A DNA stretch of 64,000 nucleotides from Nannobrachium achirus. Lineage: Eukaryota > Chordata > Actinopteri > Myctophiformes > Myctophidae. Numbering within the stretch: position 1 is the first letter of the stretch; each line of letters starts with the position of its first letter. Below, in pieces: positions 1-10,620 of the stretch. The position numbers and the translations under genes were made by a program. The stretch covers positions 10,042,737 through 10,106,736 of the forward strand of contig OY997640.1 in the NCBI GenBank assembly GCA_963921795.1. Reading direction: 5' to 3'. The notes beneath the pieces are model-generated. The model was not told the origin of the DNA. It made no database searches and worked only from the letters and a program-made list of their open reading frames with translations.

Positions 1-67
1 TATCCTCTCCTATATTGTCTCTGTACCTTGTCCATCGATCTGTCCGTCTGTCCGTCCGTCCGTGCTT

Positions 68-68
<1 letters not shown>

Positions 69-137
<69 letters not shown>

Positions 138-141
138 CTCT

Positions 142-229
<88 letters not shown>
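69..229. repeat. (GT)n microsatellite, interrupted
   Basis: A long GT run is broken once near 132-147 by a short CT-rich segment. It is preceded by CTGT/CCGT-type simple repeat at about 38-63. The apparent ORFs across it are only Cys-Val or His-Thr dipeptide translations and are not genes. Confidence 0.97.
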
Positions 230-231
<2 letters not shown>

Positions 232-244
232 AAAGACCAATCCT

Positions 245-729
245 TCCCAGTATCTGCAGAACCCTAACATCCCTATTCTGGGCATGCCATTGTAGGCAAA
301 CATTCTGTGATAATTTAATAGGAAATCATTCAGCAAATATAGCAGATCTGCGTGTAATGTCGTAATTCTGATGTTTTTGCTATTTCAGGTTTAACAATAA
401 ATATATAGTTTCATTTGTTAAGGTTTAGGCACTGTTATTTACACAACTAAATTAAATGCCTTAGTTGTAACCTTTTCTTTCCTTTTTCTTACTAATGAAC
501 ATATATAGCAATGTTTGACAAAGATTGATGCTCATAATGAATTATCACAAAATGAATATTACAACAGCTGCAAAACAAACCGACAAAACCATTAACTACT
601 TAAACCCTATACGTATAAGTGGTTGACTGGAGTCCCCCATGGTCTATATGTTCTTACCTCTACACCGAATATATTCTCTGAAAACAGCAATACAATTTAA
701 ATTTCACCAAGATGTAATTGCTAGGATGG
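245..729. other. 5' flank of protease gene 1, no gene
   Basis: I see no coding sequence here. Roughly 480-710 resembles 27600-27830 upstream of gene 2: both share a run with the aacagctgcaaaacaaac core, a gttgactggagtccccc segment and a cctctacacc segment. The duplicated promoter region therefore extends at least 450 bp upstream of the ATG. Confidence 0.6.
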
Positions 730-854
730 TTAAAAGAGGTAAAATTGCAGTTTGATTAAACGATAAAAAAGCATCCAGTAGTTTGCATACCTGCAGAGGT
801 GACAGCCAATGGAATAGTGGGTGATAAAGTTGGACATGGTGATTGGTGGTTGAA

Positions 855-937
855 GGGCCAATAAGGCAGTGTGACTACATTTAAAAAGAGTCCACTGTCC
901 CACCTGGAGGACAGTCACTGGAAGATCAGTGACAAAC
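855..937 (+). promoter_or_regulatory. Core promoter and 5' UTR of protease gene 1
   Basis: A CCAAT box lies at 858-862 and a TATA-like tttaaaaa at 880-887, 51 bp before the ATG at 938. The cagtcact at about 913-920 could hold the initiator, leaving a 5' UTR of roughly 20-25 nt. The block is nearly identical upstream of genes 2 and 3 at the same spacing, which suggests a shared expression programme. The transcription start is inferred from spacing only. Confidence 0.6.
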
Positions 938-981
938 ATGACTCCACTCATGTTCCTTCTGCTGCTGTGGGCTGGTGAGTA

Positions 982-1715
982 GGACTGCACCATTAGCACA
1001 TTGTACTTGACCTTAAAATGTTCAAATAATTGCGATTAACGATTTGTTTGTGTTTCTGTCGTTGAAAACTGGAACATTATTAACTCTCCCCACGCTTTGA
1101 ACGTTAACATTCGCCCCATTTTTTACAGAACCTCGATGCCAATACGGCGCTCGTTCGGTTCGTTCGTCTGATGACTGTAAGCTGATGAGGGGTCGCGCGG
1201 CCGTGTACTGTAAACACATTTTCCGCGGTGATGGTGTAAAAAATCCATTATGCGTTAACATCAACGGAGAACAATTCACTTCCTTGTTGATTTCCTCTGG
1301 CTGTAAGGCTCTTTGGCCAGTGACTGGTCTTCTTCTTCTTCAACACATAACAGGCAAATTCACATTCATTCTCGCATGACGCCGCCCTCTGCTGCCTGGC
1401 AGACCAAAGTGCACTATTGCACAATAAAAAAAAATAAAAAAAATAAATGTCTGTCTATCTACTATAGCGTCGCAAAGGTAAGCCGCTTTTTGATGGCACC
1501 AGACCCAATAAATAAATAAATAATCTGGCAGTAGGAGAGTTAAATTGCATTTCTGTTTGGCTTTTAGGCTTCGTAAACAAAAGGTATTTTAGAAAATATT
1601 TGAAAGGTACTGTATGAACATTTTTCAACTTGGAAATGATTATGAGGATCATGCAAAAAAAATAAAAATGATTATCTATAATAATAAGGCGATTATGTAA
1701 TAACTATGACATCGG
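982..1715. mobile_element. Insertion in intron 1 of gene 1
   Basis: In genes 2 and 3 the donor gtgagta is followed at once by a segment like ttcaaccatg..ttctactttat. In gene 1 that segment reappears only at about 1716-1733, so about 730 bp has been inserted. The insert is richer in CpG than its surroundings, contains an 82-codon open frame (1131-1379) and ends in A-rich runs with several AATAAA motifs (about 1420-1445 and 1506-1522). I see no clear terminal repeats. The class is unknown; a retrotransposed or LTR-element fragment is likeliest. Confidence 0.5.
1129..1379 (+). other. Possible alternative second exon of gene 1 (Cys-rich ORF)
   Basis: A strong acceptor (ccccattttttacag) ends at 1128. 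Splicing exon 1 (ending at 974, phase 1) to 1129 keeps an open frame to the TGA at 1377-1379. The result would be a 95-aa secreted, basic protein with several cysteines. AATAAA-type signals follow at about 1423. The stretch VNINGEQFTSLL followed by SGC faintly resembles a retropepsin strand of an LTR retrotransposon without its catalytic Asp, so the ORF may just be mobile-element debris. The splice and frame are seen in the sequence; expression is unknown. Confidence 0.2.
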
Positions 1716-1849
1716 TATTCAACCATGGTCACCATATTCTACTTTATTATTACTATTATTATTTTTAATTACAGCTTCTTTGTATTCTTTAAAAGTGTTC
1801 ACTATTAATATTGGTGCTGCAGCTGCAGTGCTGGTCAAATATTACAAGT

Positions 1850-2000
1850 TTAAACAAATTTGTCAAATTTTACTTGAGTACTTGCTTTTAAAATACTACT
1901 AAGTATTCAAGAGTAAAAATCATTACATTTTAATCAATGCAATGCTCTATTAAAATTGTGACACAACAAGTAGTAAATGTACGCTGTTACTGTCCAACAC
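1850..2000. repeat. Degenerate interspersed repeat
   Basis: The 'acttgagtacttgctttt' style sequence and a nearby 'gtgacacaacaagtagtaaatgta' style stretch resemble a repeat also visible, in other orientation or form, at about 15950-16125 (agtacttg, acttgagtaaatgtactt). No coding content was seen. Confidence 0.35.
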
Positions 2001-2038
2001 TGATTATTTATTATACATATATTCACAACTATTTTTTC

Positions 2039-2040
<2 letters not shown>

Positions 2041-2075
<35 letters not shown>
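2041..2075. repeat. (CT)n microsatellite
   Basis: An uninterrupted CT run in intron 1 of gene 1. A second, shorter CT tract lies at about 2111-2130. Confidence 0.9.
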
Positions 2076-2078
<3 letters not shown>

Positions 2079-2434
2079 CTTAGGTACTATTTTCTACTAA
2101 TTGATGACAACTCTCTCTCCCTCTCTCTCTTTGTCATTGTACTGTATTGTTGTAATGCACTTTTATTTAACAGTAATCATCATATCACATCTCATCATGA
2201 TAATAATCATAATCATATTAATTATTGCATTAAAATATTTTGGTCCTCAATATTTTACGATAGAATAAAAAATTAAAACCAAATTGATTATTCTTTATAC
2301 ATCTCATTAATATTAATAATACACTAAAAATAATCATTTGGCAGATTATTTCTCTCTTGTAACAGTGCTTCTTGCAATAGAATTCCAGAGGTATACTTCT
2401 GGAATTTGGGAGTAAAAAGAAGGAAATGCCAACA

Positions 2435-2435
<1 letters not shown>

Positions 2436-2529
<94 letters not shown>
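2436..2529. repeat. (CA)n microsatellite
   Basis: A CA run with one interruption near 2489, ending about 50 bp before exon 3 of gene 1. The open frame running from here into exon 3 is an artefact of the repeat. Confidence 0.95.
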
Positions 2530-2532
<3 letters not shown>

Positions 2533-3048
2533 CATTACAGTATATAAACAGTGAAAACCTTTATGTCTTCTATTTTGTCAGGAAGCATCATGCTAAAGTA
2601 AAGCCGCACCCAAAGCCAAAGGGGTGGCAAAATGTCTTGACCGTGCTGCACCTTGGTAAGAAGGGAAAGAACGTGGTAGTTGAATCAAAACACATCTTCA
2701 ATGATGGGACGGATGACCATGACATCATGCTGCTGAAAATCAAGCCGATCGGTAGTCTTCCGACGATTGCTCTTCCCAGGAAGTGTCCTGGTGTAAGCCC
2801 TGCACTACAACCTGGTATTGAAGTTCAAATAGCAGGCTACGGTCCAACTGATTATGACAGGACAACAGGAGTGGTCGGTGAGTAGGCCTATACACATTAA
2901 CCTGTTGATTGTTTTCAAGTTAATGTCTACAGTTTGTTAGACTAATGTTGAGAAGTACTGTAAAACACTGCTAGAATCATTACACAAAAAAGTCCTAGGG
3001 ACTTGTTTACATTGTGGTCCAACAGTATGAAATATGTAGCCTATGCGA

Positions 3049-3149
3049 TAACGTCTTGCTGCGCGGTCATTATGGCTTATATGGACACGACGGGCTGATA
3101 CAGCCTGAAGTGTCCATATAAGCCATAATGACCAAGCAGCAAGACGTTA
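3049..3149. repeat. Near-perfect inverted repeat, 40-bp arms
   Basis: Left arm 3049-3088 and right arm 3110-3149 are reverse complements apart from one or two positions, around a 21-nt loop. It lies in intron 3 of gene 1, right beside the TIR element that starts at 3156, and may belong to the same composite insertion. Confidence 0.85.
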
Positions 3150-3155
3150 AAGCAC

Positions 3156-3583
3156 TTATTACCCGGCTAATACATAAAATTAATTATTTGAATCAAAACT
3201 AAAAACAAAACAAAGTATTTCCTTGTTTACAGACGACTGAAAGTGCGTCCCCCCCAGCGCAACACGGTCGCCTTGGAAAACAAGGGAGTGCTGATCAAAT
3301 AGAATCCATTTTCTGTTACTGCTTTGTCTATTTCTCTCCTCAAATGTTTTTAAAAACATTCTTCAGAGCAACGTTTAGTTGTAAATGACGCTGTGTGTTT
3401 GTTTACATGGCTGACATGTTGGATGCGGCACTAAATCCACGCAGTGCAGCCTGAATGCAGCAGTTGCCGTTGATTAGACAGCGGTGAATTATAGAGCGGA
3501 GCGGTCATTATACGCCTATAATTCACCGCTGATTTCAGCGCTCGACCAATCAGAATCAAGAATTCAACCAAGCCGGGTAATAA
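3156..3583. mobile_element. MITE-like element in intron 3 of gene 1
   Basis: A perfect 13-bp terminal inverted repeat (TTATTACCCGGCT at 3156-3168, AGCCGGGTAATAA at 3571-3583) bounds 428 bp without a long ORF. An internal palindrome (gcggtgaattata / tataattcaccgc) lies at about 3480-3530. The outer TTA could be a target-site duplication. No corresponding insertion is seen in genes 2 or 3. It is a non-autonomous DNA transposon; the superfamily is not assigned. Confidence 0.7.
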
Positions 3584-4561
3584 TAACACATTAATGCATG
3601 TCACTCAAAAAATACTATAAAGCTACATTTACAGTGTAGGGGAAAAAGGAAAATGGAAAAAAAGGGGGTATGTCCCCTTTCATAATTTAAGAGTTACATG
3701 AAACATGAGTGATTTTAAATAGCCCTAACCGCCATAAAAGAGCACATGTCTGCAATGTGCAACTGGGCCTCGACAAGTTTTCTAGCTTGCCAAAATAAAT
3801 TATCCCACACTGTTTTTCCTGTAAATATACTTTCACTGCTCGAGTATTGATGATCTCTTTTGTAGTATTTTATGTCTTTAGGCTATGTCATGATTCATCG
3901 AATAGCCAGGACCACAATGGAAACAAGCCTTATTCAGGGCTGTTAAAAAAGTATTCAATTAATCAATCAATCAATCAAGTTCAACACATCATTGTTGACA
4001 TTTTGCATTCCTTTTCATCTATGAACCTGAACTGATTCTGATTCTCAACAGTGGGGGAAACGTCATCTACCCTGCAATGTGCAAACATGGATGTTGTCAG
4101 CTGTGGGAACATTCCTACTCGTTATTATACAACCAGTACATACAAACTGAACGGTGTCATGTTCTGTGGCAAACGTGTTGGTGTTAAGACATGTCCTGTG
4201 AGTATACGTACAGTAGTACATGTTAATACCACTTCTACAATCATATTAGTGTTAAATTAACTAATCTCAAGACAGATTCAGCTCAGTTATTTCCCCTGTT
4301 TTGTTTTAACAAACCCACAACCACAGCATCTGCAGAAACTCTAAGGAGCATTTCACTGTTCATCTGAAATTCATAATTAATCTGAATTAGATTGTTCTCA
4401 TTCATTCATTCTTACTTCACCTCACTTGTTTTGTTTATATTTGAATACCTATAAACAGGTCTGAGAGATTACTGTTTGTGCAGAAAATAGAGAATAATTT
4501 GAAAAATCTTTAATGTCATTTTTGTTTTGTAACAACTAAAAACTTGAATTCTGACTGAGAT

Positions 4562-4647
<86 letters not shown>
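4562..4647. repeat. (CT)n tract forming the exon 5 acceptor of gene 1
   Basis: About 84 nt of pure CT run directly into the AG at 4646-4647, so the microsatellite is itself the polypyrimidine tract of the last intron. The same arrangement is found in genes 2 and 3. Confidence 0.95.
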
Positions 4648-4852
4648 GGTGACTCAGGTGGAGGAGTGGTGTACAACAACCAGATTTATGGTGTTCATTT
4701 TACATCTAATCCGGATAAATGCGTCGACAGTCCAGCTCTTTGGATGGATGTCTGCTCTTACAAACAATGGATCATTGACACCATGAAAAACAACTAACAA
4801 ACGTTGTAAAGTCAACTGAGCAGTGTTGTCTTGTTTCTCTGTCATGATAACC

Positions 4853-4858
4853 AATAAA
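4853..4858 (+). terminator. Poly(A) signal AATAAA, gene 1
   Basis: AATAAA lies 56 bp after the stop codon of gene 1, in a 3' UTR segment (gataaccaataaa) conserved in genes 2 and 3. Confidence 0.8.
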
Positions 4859-5350
4859 ATGATGAGATCTCTGATCTCCCTATAAAGAACATGTTGTGGT
4901 TTTCTTCTTCATAAAATCTCTCCAGGGAAAATAAAAGGAGACAATGTTAAAAGGAAACATAGCCCACACCTAGCCTTAGATCAAAGACGGGCATTGATTT
5001 ATTTGATAGAATCTGACATTCGCATGATATATCAGACTCGATAAAAGACATTTATGACAGCCTTGATCCAAAGCTATAGTCCACACTTTAAAATCTCCTT
5101 GTGGTTTTAATTCAGACTTTGATATCAAAATGTACCTCTCTGTGCACAAGCTGTGCTTTAAAAAAATCACAATAACTAATTAAAAATATATATTAATCAG
5201 AACTCATTCGTAAAAATCTGGATCACTTCTAATGGCCAGGAAATATACTTAATAAACATTTCAATTCATTCTGATAATACCTTTGAAACATGCATAGAGA
5301 TTCAACAAGCATATACTGTACATCAATATACACACTTTATGACCTAAGTG

Positions 5351-5570
5351 TCAGTGGTTCTCAAACTGGGGCCCGGGGACCCCCAGGGGTCCTTAAAGTG
5401 GTTTAAGGGGGTCCCCTGCACAATGTGTTGATATAGCCTTCCAACCAGTTTAACCAGTTTAACCCTATTTTATACTTTGGATAATCAACAAAAGCTCACA
5501 ATGTATTTAACGTAGCATATCAGTCATTTTTGCAACACTTAAAAAAATCGTAAAAGAATTTGCGTTTTAG
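5351..5570. mobile_element. hAT-like non-autonomous repeat
   Basis: It begins with cagtggttctcaaac, the typical start of hAT-type non-autonomous elements, followed by the ggggaccccc-rich segment common to this class. Related ends occur at about 27442, 48600-48830, 55430-55560, 58985 and 59245. No transposase frame remains. Confidence 0.6.
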
Positions 5571-5604
5571 AAAAAGATTAAACAATCCGTCCCTTTTGGC
5601 GGTC

Positions 5605-5750
5605 CCAGGCACACAGTCTTTTCAGTCTGCAGCCAAATACATTTGAGGGTGCTGGACATACTTTGGTGCAGTAGGTGGCGGTATGCACCCAGGCTTAAGG
5701 TTAGGTGTAGGCATAGCTTTTGTGAGGTTAAGGTTAGTGTAAGAGCCAAA
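5605..5750. repeat. Interspersed repeat shared with 48411-48560
   Basis: The segment with 'tcttttcagtctgcag', 'gacatactttggtgcagtag' and 'cacccaggcttaaggtta' is present in closely similar form at 48411-48560. Its function is unknown. Confidence 0.7.
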
Positions 5751-5791
5751 TCATTTAAAACATGTTGAATGACACAATAAAAGGGTCAAGT

Positions 5792-6186
5792 TCAAGGGCA
5801 AAGGTTCAAACACGATGTGGTGTGAATTGTTTGCAGCAAATGTTTGAATAATTCGCCTGATCTGCTTGTGGAGTCCAAGATGTTTTGCTTTTTACACATG
5901 AAGTAATACATATACCTTTCTGCATGAACGTGCATGCATCTTATCATTTGAGCATTACACGAACAGTACAGTATTATGCTGGAATATGCTTCACCTGTCT
6001 GGGCCAGCCTTCCAAAACACTTGATCCAGGAACTGGAGTGTCTGCAGAGAAGGTGCTGCCACATCATTTGGATACCAACTAATTCCTTCCCTGCTCTGGA
6101 GGCGAGGAGAGAGGAGGCCACTCTGGAGAATTCAACCGACTACTGACAGAAGGGACCAGTCCAATGATTCAGAGCCTGTCTGCAAA
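5792..6186. other. Gene-free stretch
   Basis: Only short open frames without recognisable similarity or splice context. Nothing convincing is seen. Confidence 0.4.
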
Positions 6187-7220
6187 TGGGTCAGTGACGT
6201 GACGCCCCAAAAAACATGTTTTTTAAAAAACTTTAAATAGCAGGCATAAAAATTATTTACTTTTGTTCTACTCACTCTCAACTTTATGGAAACACATTTT
6301 GTTTTTAGATATTTTATTGGAATCAGACTTTATTGAGCAGTTTGTTGTACTTGTGCCTAAAACCGTCATCTGGTGTGACATGACAATAATTGTTCATAAA
6401 ATGAAAATGGAGTACACCTTTCTTAAGTTACTCACTTTATCAAAGTCCTTTATCATAACTAACCTGTGATCCACTATAGTTTTGTGAAAATTAATTGAAT
6501 CTGTATATTTTTTTCATAATCAACACTCTGTGTGAGGCCCATGTTGTCGATCTTTCAACATATTTTAATTTTATTCTGACAAAAACTTTCTTTAAAATTA
6601 CACAAATATTTGTGACTCTTCCTGATACTATTTTCTATGTAAACCATACACATTTTTTCGGTTTCATCATTAATAAAGGTATGATTTCTCACTATTTGGA
6701 ATGTCACACCAGATGACTTAGTGTCACACCAGATGACCATATCTTCATGTGTCAAAGCAAACTGTGTTTTAACCTACCTATTAGTGAGTACTGAACTTTA
6801 CTGATTGATTAAACAATTACCCAGGAAAAACAGCAACAGTAAAATTGCTTTAACATTAAATAACATGGCCTTAATATTTCTGAACAGGATAGTATTGTTG
6901 GGCCTTAACATAGGATAACAAAGAATTGTAGTAGTAGATGGATGATGAGGATGTGCACAGGAATGCTACGCACACCTAAGTCTTCTGCCGGCCCACGGCA
7001 GAAGGATCTTAAAGAGACAATAAGGTGCATAGCCACACTGGGAGCCAAGGCAACATTTTATTAACACCAATTATTGGAAACAACTCAGCATTCAGGTGTA
7101 TTACTTTTTTCCGAAGTCTCCTGAACTTGAACACAGCATTTTGAGTTGAACAAATGTATTTACGAATCATGTCGTTACACCACATCTCCACTAGCTAAAG
7201 AGTGCTGGGTTGTGCAACTC

Positions 7221-7287
7221 CGAAAATAGCTGATCTACAAGCTCTCGCAGCACAATGCGTTGAGAGCTTGTAGATCAGCTATTTTCG
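7221..7287. repeat. Short palindromic hairpin element
   Basis: Arms cgaaaatagctgatctaca and tgtagatcagctattttcg pair around a small GC-rich loop. It is one of at least fifteen copies of the same hairpin family in the window. Confidence 0.8.
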
Positions 7288-7367
7288 CTATGTTTGTCTC
7301 GGGTCCTACCTTACCTCATTGTCCAGTCCAGTGAGTGAAAGTACAAAAGTATTAGATTAGATTAGAA

Positions 7368-7468
7368 TAGACATTTAGACTGCATTGTACATCAGCCAGT
7401 CACATTTGGTGAGGGTATAGACATTTAGACTGTATTGTACATCAGCCAGTCACATTTGGTGAGGGTAG
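7368..7468. repeat. 49-50 bp tandem duplication
   Basis: The unit starting tagacatttagactg and ending tttggtgagggta occurs twice in a row with one mismatch (gcattg versus gtattg). It lies within the transposon relic. Confidence 0.85.
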
Positions 7469-7742
7469 CAAACCGTTTGCCCTGTTGCGGTTCTGCTATG
7501 CCACAGACAACTTCCTGCTCTTTGTAGAAAATGCAGTCTCGCCCCTTTGGCCAGACAAAACCATTTTTCCAAGTTGATTCATGCAGTTTATCTCTAGCCC
7601 CTCCTTATTAATGGTAACAATCTGCCCCACATATGGCTTTCCCTCATATTTGATTATGACAAACTGTCCTTGTGTGTATTCATCTGAGGAGGTGTCTGAA
7701 TCCTCAGCTTGGGCCTCTCCAATAGATGCACTTGTGTCCAGC
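7418..7742 (-). pseudogene. Terminal exon of transposon gene, frameshifted
   Basis: Read on the minus strand, an acceptor (cttctactcag) precedes GTGCTGGACACAAGTG, which opens a frame: an acidic, Ser/Thr-rich stretch, then GQFVIIKYEGKPYVGQI and INCMNQLGK. That profile resembles a small Tudor-like beta-barrel seen at the C-terminus of several fish transposon-derived proteins (my recollection, not a search). At the A-run near 7566-7570 the protein-like frame switches: it continues as NGFVWPKGRDCIFY in another frame, while the original frame runs into 'SGQRGE' and stops at about 7496. I read this as a single-base indel that broke the gene. Confidence 0.45.
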
Positions 7743-9119
7743 ACCTGAGTAGAAGACCTTCAGGAGGAGACATTTAAATGTAATTTATTTGTCAGGTAGA
7801 TTGTTTTTAGTAGTAAAATGTAATTACTAGCAAGTCCTCAAGTTTGCCAAGTATGTTATACTCACTGAAAAGTGTTACCACAATATAAGGTTTAGGTTTC
7901 TGTGAAGGGGTTTCTGCTCTGTCTGATGAATTTGCTGTATCACCGAATGAAGCTAAATTAAATTATGTAAAAATGTTTAAAACGTTGTTTTAAACATGTT
8001 AAAATGTTTTAAATGGACAAAAGAAACATGGGACTTGTTATTTATTGTTATGTCTGTAGGAAAATACAGTATATATCATCTGGTGTGACAATCAAGTCAT
8101 CTGGCGTGACAAGCAGATATGTCACACCAGATGACGAAGTGTCACACCAGATGACGTTTTCTGCATTTAGGACTACCTTGAGGCTACCAGGTACACATTA
8201 GCATGCTAACAACATGCTAGCTATAACAAAACAACCTAGATTTACATGTAATTATGACCAAAGTTTCAAATAACTTTTGCTTTATTAATGAAAAAGGTGT
8301 CACACCAGATGACATCCAGAAGTGCCACACTTGTCAAAGTTTCAACAAGATGGCATTTCATGAAAATGTTAAAATCATAACTCACCTCAGACACCTGTCT
8401 TGCAGTTGTGCTGGGAGTGCTGAATAGCCTTACAGAAGAAGGACCTCTCTAGCCCAGTAGGTGTCCAAATTATTGCCTGTTTAATTTTTCCAAACTAGTG
8501 TCACACCAGATGATTTTGGTTTGGGGGACAAAATCTTTTTGATCAGAAATGACTGAAAACATTATGCTTGGACTTTGAAAAGATATAGGCTCACAAATAG
8601 ACATTTTTTTTTGCCTAAATTCATTTTTAAATGAATTTTAGCAATTCTTTTTCTTAGTTTTATTCAAGTTCCCACTTTGAGAAACAAGGTCGGGACAGTC
8701 ACACCAGATGACATTTACCATGTTTGGTTGAAGATTCTGAAGAAATGAGGAATGAAATGTTTTAATCTTGAGTAAGTTCACATAAAGCTTAATGTCCTGC
8801 ACAATATTCAGAAGGTTTTTGACAAATATATTTTTTATTTATACATGTTTGACACCGAGGACAGCGAAAACGCTACGTCACGTCACCCACCCAAATACAA
8901 GTAGCTACAACCTAATGAATGGGAGGACACACACACAACCTGTGAGTCACACACAAAGGCACCAGATGTCATTCCTCCCAAGAGCATACAAGCTACCAGA
9001 ACTAATAGAAACGTTTTTCATTTTAATATTTGATGATTTATTTTTATTTTTATAATAGTGCCAGATCTAGCTGCTCTTGTCTTATTGAACTGAATTGTAA
9101 GAAACATCCAATAAAACTT

Positions 9120-9660
<541 letters not shown>

Positions 9661-9717
9661 ATGGAAGTTAAAAAAGTTTGAAAAGGGAGCACTAATAAAT
9701 GCAAAAAAAGAGGCTGT

Positions 9718-10620
9718 TGTGGAGGCTCTCTGCTCAATGATAGATGGGTTCTAACAGCAGCTCATTGTTGGATTGATGGATGGTGAGAGGATCACTGTGT
9801 TTATTTTAATATTTATTTACTCTATGTTGTTCAACAAAATCCTTGTGAAATTGCTGTATTTGACTTTATATCTTTTAGACACTAATCCCATGACACTGCC
9901 ATGCAGCAAGACAAGTCAATTACATGATGGACTATCCCAATAGCTTATAGGAGTTTCAGCTTTGTTACAGATACCCTAGCCTGATCTTGATGTACGGAAG
10001 ATTCTCTCCTGAATATTTTACAATACAATCAAAAGTTTGTTTAAATGGACAAATGAAATAATTATGTAAAAAGAAACCAAAACCAAAACAAAAAAACGAA
10101 CTGTTACTCTATTTGATGTGTGGCCGTTGGTATTGAGACAGTACTACTCTATTTGATGTGTGGCCGTTGGTATTGAGACAGTACTACTCTATCTGATGTG
10201 TGGGTTTTGGTATCATTGGGGTGGGTATCCAGACAGTACTGCTCTATTTGATGTGTGGGTTTTGGTATCATTGGGGTGGGTATCCAGACAGTACTTGATG
10301 TGTGACCGCTGGTATTGAGACAGTACTATATTTGTTGTACTGTACTACTCATGCTGAAAATAGCCAATCTACATGATCTGCTACTTCTGCGCATGCTTGT
10401 ATTTATGTGGCTCATATGTTGCACCACTTAAACATGTTTGTGTTTACAACTGCTGCTGTTTAGGCCGTGCTCATATATACAGACATAAACACAAACACAC
10501 ACAGTCACTTGTAGGAGTGGCTGGCACTGCAAAAAAGGTTATGACACTGGTAGTCTTCTTTGCATCACCTTTACTTCTCTAAAAAAACAAAAAAAACAAT
10601 GCAATGATCAAGATGTGATG
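9718..10620 (+). pseudogene. Truncated fourth protease copy (exon 2 part + intron 2)
   Basis: 9718-9782 encodes CGGSLLNDRWVLTAAHC then WIDGW and ends in the gtgagagg donor, as in exon 2 of genes 2 and 3. The catalytic His is present. The upstream half of exon 2 (activation site) and exon 1 are missing: homology begins abruptly after 9717. Intron-2 homology continues: 9783-9900 matches 28394-28500 and 54016-54110, and 10480-10620 matches 54675-54800. No exon 3, 4 or 5 follows. It is a relic produced by deletion or unequal exchange within the tandem family, and it cannot make an enzyme. Confidence 0.85.
10105..10335. repeat. Minisatellite in the relic's intron 2
   Basis: About five imperfect units contain tctatttgatgtgtgg and ttggtatt..gacagtact, in two length forms (about 42 and 58 bp). 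Genes 2 and 3 carry only one or two degenerate units at the matching place (28660-28750, 54294-54365), so the array expanded in the dead copy. Confidence 0.8.

Larger units (their letters stand above)
938..4797 (+). pseudogene. Trypsin-like S1A serine protease gene 1, exon 2 missing
   Basis: Four of five expected exons are recognisable. Exon 1 (938-974) encodes a signal peptide start MTPLMFLLLLWA. Exon 3 is 2582-2877, with the catalytic Asp in HDIMLLK. Exon 4 is 4052-4197. Exon 5 (4648-4797) holds GDSGGG with the catalytic Ser and the stop TAA. Splice sites and reading frames are intact for these exons. Exon 2, which in genes 2 and 3 carries the KR activation site and catalytic His (AAHC), is absent from 975-2581. 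Exon 1 ends in phase 1 and exon 3 needs phase 2, so splicing 1 to 3 shifts the frame. The residue equivalent to trypsin 189 is Lys (VKTCP then GDSG), unlike the Asp in genes 2 and 3. Intron 1 carries an insertion of about 730 bp. I infer a recently disabled gene. It could instead be a rearranged gene using an unrecognised second exon, or the gap could be an assembly error. Confidence 0.75.
6187..8893 (-). mobile_element. 2.7-kb DNA transposon relic with internal 15-bp repeats
   Basis: Terminal inverted repeats TGGGTCAGTGACGTGACG (6187-6204) and, on the opposite strand, TGGGTGGGTGACGTGACG (8876-8893) bound the element. Inside, the motif GTCACACCAGATGAC or close variants occurs at least nine times in both orientations (near 6365, 6703, 6722, 8082, 8097, 8120, 8140, 8298, 8500, 8698). 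A terminal coding exon lies at 7496-7744 on the minus strand and is frameshifted. I infer a once-autonomous cut-and-paste transposon with multiple transposase-binding-like sites. The superfamily is unassigned and target-site duplications are not clear. Confidence 0.55.

Noticed and set aside
15-365. ORFs of Cys-Val or His-Thr repeats across this and the other GT/CA tracts (2230-2535, 9191-9489, 15024-15407, 48717-49028, 58786-59031)
   Set aside because: They are dipeptide translations of microsatellites on both strands, with no domain or splice context.
2406-2885. 159-aa ORF ending in protease sequence
   Set aside because: The His-Thr part is the CA microsatellite read through into genuine exon 3. 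The acceptor AG at 2580-2581 defines the exon.
10105-10335. Regular repeats considered as a CRISPR-like array
   Set aside because: Units are adjacent imperfect minisatellite copies without unique spacers, in a eukaryotic intron.
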